Source of the DNA: Marthasterias glacialis
Taxonomy: Eukaryota > Echinodermata > Asteroidea > Forcipulatida > Asteriidae
Length of the DNA: 64,000 bases
Assembly: GCA_911728455.2 (NCBI GenBank)
Contig: OU452227.1
Span: 17,376,110 to 17,440,109, forward strand
Reading direction: 5' to 3'
Part shown: positions 55,793 to 64,000 of the stretch, one piece after another
Position numbering within the stretch: position 1 is the first letter of the stretch
Layout of the letters: every line of letters starts with the position of its first letter
Notes under the pieces: generated by a model
Database searches by the model: none
The model's input: the letters and a program-made list of their open reading frames with translations, nothing else
Told to the model about the DNA's origin: nothing
Translations under genes and position numbers: made by a program

Positions 55793-56145
55793 CGATCCCA
55801 GTGTATCAGCCTGAAGTACTTCCACAACCACCTCAACTCCTTCGGAGCTGAGTCGGTAATCTGTCAAATCCACAATGTATACCTCTTGCAGGAAATACAT
55901 GTACTTCTGGTGATGAGCAGCACTTACAGTTAATGGGTTTTCTCAAGTGCCGGAAATCGAACCCACTGTACCAAGACCCAGACACCAGGTGTGGATTTTA
56001 CAAAGCGCTAGGACTAGTCTTATCACCAGTTAGGAGGAGTAGGACTAGTCAGTAGTTAGGACTAGTCCTAAGTTAGGAATAGTTTTGTGAAATCCACAGC
56101 AGCACTTGCGTCCTATACGCTGGACCACGCGGCCACCAAACGCTG
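55793..56145 (-). mobile_element. SINE family C copy interrupted by a MITE
   Basis: The tail (CAACTCCTTCGGAGCTGAGT) and a head complement (CGGAAATCGAACCCACTG ... CGTCCTATACGCTGGACCAC) are split by the insert at 55990-56098. Confidence 0.7.
55990..56098. mobile_element. 109-bp MITE nested in a SINE
   Basis: TGTGGATTTTACAAAGCGCT at the left and, complemented from the right, TGTGGATTTCACAAAACTAT. The interior is rich in GGACTAGTC palindromes. Confidence 0.85.
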
Positions 56146-58149
56146 AACACAAATCGCACTGAAAAGCGCTTTTGAAAACAATTTAGGAAAATGTACGGTA
56201 CTTCATAACTTATTAAACACCAAATCTTTGATTTTTTAGCAAAAATGTGCAACGGGTTATTGATATGGATCTTTATACAACATTTGTAACAAGCCAAAGT
56301 CGAAATGTTTTCTAGCATGGTCTGGCAGCAATGTGAACTACCTCACCTTGTAAACCTTTCAAGGTGTTGTATTATGGTTGCTTCGCCTCATGAAATCATT
56401 CTTAATAATCTCCACCAGATTTGATAATTCCGCGTGAGGAGTGTCATTTATGACAGACATGACGGGCTTAAAATGTTCACAATTATTAAAATGTATTGTC
56501 ACGCTAGTTATATGCACGTTATAACTGCAGTTGTGTCTTTAACTTCGGTTTAGCTGATGTATACTGTAGGCCTAAATGTAAATTATCCATAATGTAGTTG
56601 TTACATTCCATCAGGCATTGTACGCCAAAAGGTTATTCTTATGGGATCATTGTTACGATGGAATCCTCCCCGGGGCAATCCATAACATCTTTCTTATATC
56701 AGGAAACATTATTATAGTTCTCTGGGGATAACATTGAGGAGTGTGGGACATACCATAGAGCACGTTGTTGCTCTATGGACAGACCATCTTTTTGAGGAGT
56801 GTGAGTGGAACTACACTCCGCCGCGCTCCTTAAGCAATAGTCCGAGGAGTGGGTAAAATAGCACTTCAAATTTAAAGTGGATTTAAAAAAAAATTGTTAT
56901 TCACAACAGGACATGTACAAACGACGTGGTACTTATTTGCTTTGATCATGAAACAATAATTCATCAATCCAATCCTGCATTCTGGTATGAATCGTCACAG
57001 GTTGTGTTTGATTAAACATCATGATGAACAGGCGTGTTTTAATTTACCTTTTAAATTAATGTGACGTTTTGTTCTGAGAAGTGCAAAAAGCCCCCCTCAC
57101 ACTAATTAAAAAGAACAGGTTAATGCTGTCCTCGTTCTTCTTAAAATGAAGGACTTATTTGGTTGCGTTGACCTATCAGGGTTCTGACACATGCATCCAA
57201 CTTACTAACAACTATATGACTGTAGGCCTGTACATTTAGATCAGTGGCGTAACCAGCGAGGGCGGAGGAAGACCCGTCCCCCCCCCCCCCTCACTCAGAC
57301 CACCCTCTGTCCCCCATAGAACACATTTATTTAAAAAAAATAATAATAAATTAAATTTAATTAAATACAATTAATAAATAAACCAAAAAATATATAAAAA
57401 TTAAAATAACAATAAATGTCTTTGCCCCCTTTCCCCACCCCCATAAAAATATCTAGTTTCGCCACTGCTTTATATTTTCCTGGCCCACTTAGGTTAACAA
57501 AAAATAAGAATAAAATGACTGCCCCAACGCGCCAACAGCTGAGTTTTTAAGGTTTATATGAAAAATATTTCTGTTGCATTACCGGGGTTTGAAGTGAAAG
57601 TTCCGTTGAGGAGTCAATGTGGGAGTCAATGCTTCCAAGATAGTTGCCGCTATGCTTAAATAATCGTGTTAAAATGACCCATCAGCGTGACACATTTACA
57701 GTAATCCACTGTCTGCTTGCTAATGGCGAGATGGCGCGATTGTTGGCTCGCTCTATGGTTTTCCAGAGACACAATATCTCGTTGACAAACATGTCAGTTA
57801 AGTTAGTCTTAAGTTTAAACCAACATAGATTCTGATTTACGGATGTGGGTGGATCTATACTCTATTGATGACATTTTTGTGTTTTTGTTTTCTTTAAAGA
57901 AACTGAGGAATTCTAAAGAAGCTTGGCCTTTCGCCATAACCTTTTCTATATGGATGTTCTGTATGGACATGTAATTATTTTGACTTTCAGGTCACGTTGT
58001 AGAACCATTAAAAAAAAAGTTCAATTGAATGAGGAGACGAAGGCAATATCTGTTTAGTTCTTGAAAGTTGGACGGAAAATAATCAGGGGACGAACCCACT
58101 TTGTCAGAACAATAAGTCAAATTCGAAGGCAGGTTATATTCAAGTATAT
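56146..58149. other. Intergenic sequence
   Basis: A CCATAGAGCA/TGCTCTATGG hairpin lies at about 56753-56780. A C-run near 57278-57291 follows CAGTGGCGTAACCAGCGAGG. No gene was recognised. Confidence 0.45.
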
Positions 58150-58250
58150 ATTGGGCGTTGGGGTTGGCTCAGTGGTTTCTTCCTTGCCTTTCACTCTATT
58201 TAGACCCGGAATCAAAAGCATGCTCAGGGCAATGATTTGGGTTGCATGAC
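58150..58250 (+). mobile_element. SINE family E fragment
   Basis: GTTGGCTCAGTGGTTTCTTC, CTTGCCTTTCACTC and a worn B-box-like segment, parallel to 17655. Confidence 0.5.
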
Positions 58251-59330
58251 TTCTATTTGAGATGACAAAACGAGGGGCAAAGTTTTGTTCAGAGATGAAT
58301 TTTCATAATATAAAGTTTTACGTAGTTTTTCCGGGTTTGTATTAATGGGGTTTTTTTTTACACTCATTCCTTCGTTCAATGACATTTCTTATGAAAGAAA
58401 CATGTATTTCTGATAAGACCTTGAGTCTTTGTAGGACACACGTGAAAGGCAATTCCAGAAATGGTGTTCAATCATCAAAGACAAAAGGTCCAATGCATTT
58501 CCTATGGGCTTCTGGCAGTCGATGAAGCCAGTTTGTGTGAAGTGGCGTGACTTACAGTGGAATTACGTCACACTTGCCAACAGGATACGGGAGTGGACGG
58601 TTGGTGTTTTCCCCTGTCATGTGCCATTATAAAGTAGGCCTACAAGAATTGTAAAATAAATGTCACCTGATATACTCAGAAGTATAGTTTCAGCCACAGA
58701 GGAGAGTTATCCACATCGTGGTAGATGATTTACAGACTGCAATACTGTATGACTTACCACTCTGCGGCACTTTTATGTATAGTGTTTCCTCGATGAAGTG
58801 ACCGAATTTGGTACAGTCTCGGTCATTTTTATAGTCTAGCACCAGCGATATTAAGGATTGTGAGCGATTAATTGTGTAATTAAATGACATGTAATTAGAG
58901 CACACGTGTGTAGAGGAGTGTAAAGTGCCTTGTAAACTTACATGATGGTTAAAATCTCATATCGACTTCATTTAGGAAGTATGGGTACCAATAATGGACA
59001 CAATATTTTGTTCTGTCGATAACGACAGAAGTGTTGCTTGTACACGGGTAGCAATAACATTAGTTTCTCATGCGGTTATGACAAACGTTTATACAGAGTC
59101 ACGGTGCGATTAACGTTTGCTGTTATAACAATAAAGAGTATGTTTTCAACATAAATAATGATTAAGACATCACATCACATTGCATCCAGTTCAATCATCT
59201 ACTTTAGAAAGGGGCAGTATAATACAAACTGTATGCCACAGATGGAATGGTGAAGAGTAAAAATATTACTCCACAGACTCGAGATATAAAAGTAGAAGCA
59301 GACGTCTGATTGGGACACACATTATTCATA
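58251..59330. other. Intergenic sequence, nothing recognised
   Basis: No repeat or coding signal that I could identify. Confidence 0.4.
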
Positions 59331-59456
59331 CAATTTTTGTGAGACTACTTAATATTCATACAACTTTGGGGATACAAAATATTCATACAGTTTTGGAGAC
59401 ACTTAATAGTCATGCGATTTGGGGACACTTTATATTCTTACAATTTGTGGGGACAT
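59331..59456. repeat. Degenerate tandem repeat, about 27 bp, five units
   Basis: ATTCATACAATTTTTGTGAG, ATTCATACAACTTTGGGGAT, ATTCATACAGTTTTGGAGAC and two more diverged units. Confidence 0.85.
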
Positions 59457-61434
59457 AACGCAAAATCTAAGTCAAAAGCACCATATTGAACCAGTTTCCG
59501 GGTCAGCCTGACCAACAAACGGGTCAAGCCCCTGAGACCCTGTATCCTGATCAATTCTGACCCGGGTTTGTTTGTATGTATTTTGTTTGTTTACTTTTTT
59601 CCCTTGTTTTTGTTTTAGAGTGTAACGAGAGTAAAGAAAACGATGTGTGTGGTTATGAATGTGTTTATGCCAGTAGGCATGTGCCCGCATGTCATGGAAC
59701 CCTGCGAGTTGACAGATGCACAAAATAAATTCGCTTAAATCAAACAAAACTATTTATAATAACAATTTAAACAGTGTTAGAGTTTTCTAGAAAACGGATG
59801 GTGTTTCACGGTCATATTGTTTCACATTTTGCGTATTTAAAATTTGGTTGACCACGGTACGCCAGAAAATTGCCAGTGCACTAAAAACATGTTTTGCGCC
59901 AAAAATACAGGCATCTCAAACGTAAATATTGTTTTGTTGACTATTTTAAAGGAACACTTACGACTTATAGTCGACGTCAATTTCAATGTCAAATTTGACT
60001 ACTTTGGTCAACATCCCAAGACGTAAAAATTTCACAACTGGTGCACAAAGTGTAGCAAATATTGACGTAAAATTTCACAACTCGTGCAACATAGCCAAAA
60101 TTTACTGAAACGTGCATTAAGGTTAGAGTTTCAGAAGTTTGAGGCACAGTCACTGTCGACAAAATATATAGTGAGGTTTGAAGTTTTGTTCATGCTTCAA
60201 AAAACAAGTTCAGTAACTTTACTTTTGAATATTGATAACAGTATTTGCGATTGGGAGCTAACGTCGTGAAATTTGACGTCAATAAAGTTTATGATAATGT
60301 TAGTTAATTAAAATTAAACAAGTTCCTCTAAAGTTGTGAACAGTGATGTCAACATGTTAAGTCTGCAACTCGGCAAATGAGTGGTACCAAAAGCATCTCC
60401 AAACAATTAACCAAAGGTTCAAAATCGACAAATGTTTGTTTTTCGGTATCAAGCAATCCTAAACTATGTTACTGAATGTTCAAAATGTTTTTGTTTTGTT
60501 TTGGGTTTTTTCCCTGAATGACGGGAATCGATTCCTGCCTCTGTGAGTTTTTATAAGATAACAAAGAAAGTATTTTCCGAATGAAGTGCCCAAAGCTTCA
60601 CTTCCCGTTCTCGGACCCTATACCTCCTTCCGTTACAAACAACTCTCGGATCATGACCGCCATTGGATCACACAGAGTCATTAGCAAAGATTGATAACAG
60701 TCCCAACTCTCTAGACGGACATTTACAGAAAGAGGGCTTATATTATACATTAAATGGTTTCTAGGGGAAGATTGCCATAGAAAATCAATCTTTTATTCGC
60801 TCTAATTGTCAATTTTTGCATAACAGCGGCAGAGGTCTGCCAGATGATGCATGGAGAATTACACAATATCACAAGTGGGGTGCATTGACGCGTGTGTACC
60901 ACTGAGATCAGAACGCCACAGTATTACCTGGGTTGCTTGTTGATGGGTAAATAAATTGCTGGGACCGCTTGGCTATGTATAGCTATTCAGATCATCATGT
61001 AAGCAAGCTGCCGAACATGTTGTCACAGTGTGGTTTAATGTATAGTAGCTTGACAAATACTATAGTTCAACTCAATAGTGGCATATCTACACACTCAAAC
61101 TGCTAACTACACTGCAAACAGTTTGGACAAAGTGGCTGACATGTTTGTTTGACAACAAACATGAATGAGAGGCAACAAGCCACCTTTAATAAATCAGATC
61201 AGCCGCATGAGCTTTGCATTGACCAGCTCTATGCATTGACACTGCTTATGATTAAGTACCTTTACTAGGTGGTTACAAGCTCTATTAGAGTGACAGAGAT
61301 AGTAAAAATGATGTCACGTACAAGACAGAATTATGTTATGTTACAGGTTTTACTGGTCAGTTTCAGCAAAAATACATTCAATATAACATTTTCGTTTGAA
61401 ACTGAATGCTCGGTTGCATTAGTGTGCAACAGTC
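59457..61434. other. Intergenic sequence, nothing recognised
   Basis: Near 60020 and 60064 the text GACGTAAAA.TTTCACAACT recurs. No gene was recognised. Confidence 0.4.
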
Positions 61435-61780
61435 AAAAGGAGTAATTCAATTTTCAAAAGGAGTAATTCAATTTCAACAGTTTAGCATTCACTGGTCAAA
61501 TTCCTGAGGTCACAAAGATCATTCCATTTCGCAAAAGCTAACGGCAAGAGGCTGGTCGACTATTCAATTTCATCAGTTGTAAGTAGGTAGTAGAACTCAA
61601 CGGAAGAATGGTGAAAATGTAGTGTTGAATGTCTATAAATGAAATGAATGACAAAAACGAACCTGAATCAGAAGAACGAAATAATGTGTGCAGAAATAAA
61701 ATTGAATGCAATGGCAGCTACAGAGAAACTCTGGTTTGAATGAATTAGGGAACCATGCGTGAATTTTACGCTGAAATTAC
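61435..61780 (+). repeat. Dispersed repeat family K, copy 2
   Basis: It includes a local duplication of CAAAAGGAGTAATTCAATTT, then TCAACAGTTTA, CCTGAATCAGAAGAACGAAA, AAATTGAATGCAATGGCAGC and ACCGGGAA, collinear with 18715-18985. Confidence 0.6.
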
Positions 61781-61929
61781 CGGGAACCCTATAGTAATAC
61801 ACGCTTCTTACATCAGCGATTTATCAAACCCGACCGGGGTTTCTTAAAGCACTCATTATTTTTACGACGGGTATGCAGAGCTTTATTTGAATTGTTAAAC
61901 TAACTTATGTGGCACTTTATAAGGGTTTA

Positions 61930-61968
61930 TACATGCATACATACATACATACATACATATACATACAC
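61930..61968. repeat. (ACAT)n microsatellite
   Basis: Eight or more CATA/ACAT units. Confidence 0.9.
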
Positions 61969-61971
61969 TGG

Positions 61972-62105
61972 GTTTTTATACAGCCAACTCACAAGTTATG
62001 CCAACTCATATTTTCCCCGAACCATCAAGGCTTGGAACAACCTCTGGCCGTCATCCATTATTCAATCCATTTCAATAACATTCAAAGCTGCAGTTCTCAA
62101 TAAAA
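61972..62105 (+). mobile_element. Non-LTR retrotransposon ORF2 C-terminal fragment
   Basis: The frame reads LTSYANSYFPRTIKAWNNLW then PSSIIQSISITFKAAVLN. The Y..S.FPRTI..WN.L motif near the end of LINE ORF2 proteins is clear. Only the last 40 or so codons remain, with no polymerase. Confidence 0.82.
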
Positions 62106-62276
62106 AAAACATTTCTCTCATTAGTCCACCCTCCCCTCAAGTCAAAACCCCTTCGTGGAATTTTTTTTTGCGGATAACTAACCAAAAACCAAGAACCGAG
62201 ACGGTGACATACAATAAGTGAAGAAAACATTATTCTGTTGCTTCTCTCCAAGAGGAAAAACGGTACGTCGAATTGC

Positions 62277-62816
62277 ATGGTAAAGAAATGATGGCGCTGT
62301 CCAATTCAGTGACGTTTTATGACTGTTGACTTGTAATGCATAAAAATGTAAAATAGAATTTCACATGTTTTATGGGTGGGGTCCATGTCTGTATAACTTT
62401 GCTCGCAATTTTTGTCGTATTGACTGCTGGGGTATGTGTGGCAAACAAAGTGGGTGACCGAAGGAGCCATTTTGACAGAATGCGTCTGAAATATGTGGAT
62501 GGGGTAAGACCGCGAGGATATTTTTTCAGATCCTCTTGTGTAGCAAATGGTAAAGAAATGATGGCGCTGTCCAATTCAGTGACGTTTTATGACTGTTGAC
62601 TTGTAATGCATAAAAATGTAAAATAGAATTTCACATGTTTTATGGGTGGGGTCCATGTCTGTATAACTTTGCTCGCAATTTTTGTCGTATTGACTGCTGG
62701 GGTATGTGTGGCAAACAAAGTGGGTGACCGAAGGAGCCATTTTGACAGAATGCGTCTGAAATATGTGGATGGGGTGAGACCGCGAGGATATTTTTTCAGA
62801 TCCTCTTGTGTAGCAA
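62277..62816 (+). repeat. Recent 270-bp tandem duplication
   Basis: Copy 1 is 62277-62546 and copy 2 is 62547-62816. The two appear identical except for one A/G change (GGGGTAAGAC at 62501, GGGGTGAGAC at 62771). Confidence 0.95.
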
Positions 62817-62977
62817 TAACATGTTTTCATGCCTCAATTTCGGGCAATCATCAGTTGCGGGTGTGGGTGATTCTGGAAGAATCTGTAGGTCTCGTGTCTC
62901 GCTCTAGAGACACCAAGTTTATTTACGCTATAGTTCAAAATGAAGGTTGTAGATCCGACTGCGGACATTTTTCATGA
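62642..62977 (+). CDS. Uncharacterised 111-codon open frame with a signal-peptide-like start
   Basis: I do not recognise this frame. It starts MGGVHVCITLLAIFVVLTAG then VCVANKVGDRRSH: a short N-region, a hydrophobic stretch of about 14 residues and a small-residue (VCVA) end, as in a secretory signal peptide. The same start occurs 270 bases earlier at 62372 because of the tandem duplication. After about residue 44 a GTGAGA (GTAAGA in copy 1) could serve as a donor, so the real exon might end there. No promoter, acceptor or homologue was identified, and chance is the default explanation. Confidence 0.2.
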   Translation: MGGVHVCITLLAIFVVLTAGVCVANKVGDRRSHFDRMRLKYVDGVRPRGYFFRSSCVAITCFHASISGNHQLRVWVILEESVGLVSRSRDTKFIYAIVQNEGCRSDCGHFS

Positions 62978-64000
62978 GTGAAATCACTCAGAAGTTTTCT
63001 CCGGGTTGGTTTAGCGGGGATTGGAACGAAACTGAGTCCTTTCCTAAGGTCATTTTCTCTATGTCAGAAAGTTTGGCCTTGGATAAGTTGGTTATGAAAC
63101 GTTCAATATTTAATGCTAAGTTTGTAAGGAGATTCTTCTTATTGAACTGTTTGTGATTAGTGCACTTGTGTGAAAAGCGATTGGCTTTCTGTTGGGATTG
63201 AGAATGGCAAATTCGCTAGGTCATTTTCCGTTTGGTCATATTGAGAGAGGGTGAATTCATCAAAGTCCGTTTATAATGAATAATAGTATATACTTGGAAT
63301 TGCCGTAGTATATTATTATTTATAAATAAAGAATGACAAAGTTGTATGTAATATCTCTCTTCTTTGGAAAAAGTGGTAGTCCTGAGAAGGACTGGTTGTT
63401 TTATTTAGCGAACCTTGTCCCTTGTTGTCCCGCTTTTTCTTGACGCCCGTTGAGATGATCCACCAACCTCTGTCTTGCTTGTGTGTTGGTATGTCCCAGT
63501 TTCGTAGATTATGCCGGTGACGATGTGTGCTGGACAGGAGGCTGTGGGTTATACACTTGGTGTGGCGTTTGTGAAAAAGCTTTGTTAAATTAGGTAGACA
63601 TCTTGTCAAAGGCTTGCCGGTCGTTGTGACTGTGAATATCTACCTTGAGTACGGACGTGATGGGGGTGACAAGAAAGTAATCCTCGTATATTCCAACTGT
63701 GAAGATGCTGTGCGTGGGTGGTGCGTGGTGGGTTGATAGTAGGTTCCTTGTGGTGAATAGGTAGATGAGCGTCCAAGTAATTCCGGTAATGGTTTTGGCT
63801 TTCAGATAAAACGCGGGAAGTCTTTGGGTAGACTTTCTTGTTAAATCTGTTTCTTTTATCGCAAAAATGGTTGTTTTTTCCTTTCCAAATGTGGAATTTT
63901 GGGAAATAAAGTGTTTGTACCATTGCAGTGTTCATGATGTTGAGCTGCTCCATCAAAATGTCATCTCGATGATGTGCGGGTTAAATATCATGAACTAGGT
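62978..64000. other. Intergenic sequence, no gene recognised
   Basis: Two abutting minus-strand frames (63606-63956 and 63316-63609, 116 and 97 codons) are His/Arg/Ser/Thr-rich with no known domain. A histone-like 3' signal lies within the second. Confidence 0.4.
63353..63393 (-). promoter_or_regulatory. Candidate histone-type mRNA 3' end signal
   Basis: On the minus strand AGTCCT-TCTC-AGGACT (63378-63393) forms a six-pair stem with a four-base loop. It is followed by ACCAC and, ten bases on, the purine-rich CCAAAGAAGAGAGAT. Known histone 3' ends have a six-pair stem with G-C as second pair, a U.U. loop, a trailing ACCA and a CAAAGA-like downstream element, and all are present. No histone reading frame was found upstream, so it may be a relic or chance. 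Confidence 0.35.

Noticed and set aside
63316-63956. Minus-strand two-frame gene of about 210 codons
   Set aside because: Needs a frameshift, composition is odd and no domain is recognisable.

Overview
This is a stretch of animal nuclear DNA, AT-rich and dominated by repeats. Long open frames are absent except inside tandem repeats, and the one real gene is split by consensus GT/AG introns. The dispersed repeats (several tRNA-derived SINEs, CR1/L2-like LINE tails, many foldback elements and MITEs) together with TTAGGG-like arrays suggest an invertebrate deuterostome. An echinoderm, perhaps a sea star, is my best guess, but this is an impression and not proof.

The only well-supported protein-coding gene is endonuclease V (ENDOV, a nucleic-acid repair or RNA-editing-product nuclease acting at inosine) on the + strand. 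Its last four coding exons are at 1933-2045, 39207-39275, 44439-44567 and 47240-47470. They join in phase without a stop, and together carry the GFGIASHLGVL, GVAK, GDTFPL, YVSVGH and PVRQADI blocks of the family. The 5' exons, including most of the active-site acids, must lie left of the window. The first intron here is about 37.2 kb; the other two are about 5.2 and 2.7 kb. About three quarters of the window is therefore intron of one small gene.

Layout: 1-1070 is a composite minisatellite (SINE piece, hairpin, TTAGGGG heptamers). 2046-39206 is the giant intron, holding at least four tRNA-derived SINE families, several non-autonomous DNA transposon families with terminal inverted repeats, two LINE fragments, a decayed THAP-domain coding piece, a 49-bp minisatellite (13.7-16.2 kb) and a 24-bp minisatellite (34.1-35.9 kb) that is open in three frames because its unit is a multiple of three. 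39.3-47.2 kb holds the shorter introns with more foldbacks and a telomere-like tract. 47.5-64 kb lies downstream of ENDOV and holds SINEs, foldbacks, two LINE scraps, a very recent 270-bp tandem duplication (62277-62816) containing a signal-peptide-like open frame, and a histone-type 3' stem-loop signal on the minus strand near 63.38 kb with no recognisable histone gene attached.

No rRNA gene, intact tRNA gene, CRISPR array or bacterial operon was seen. Most short open frames are chance frames or lie inside repeats. Repeat family letters (A-K) are local labels made for this window, not database names.
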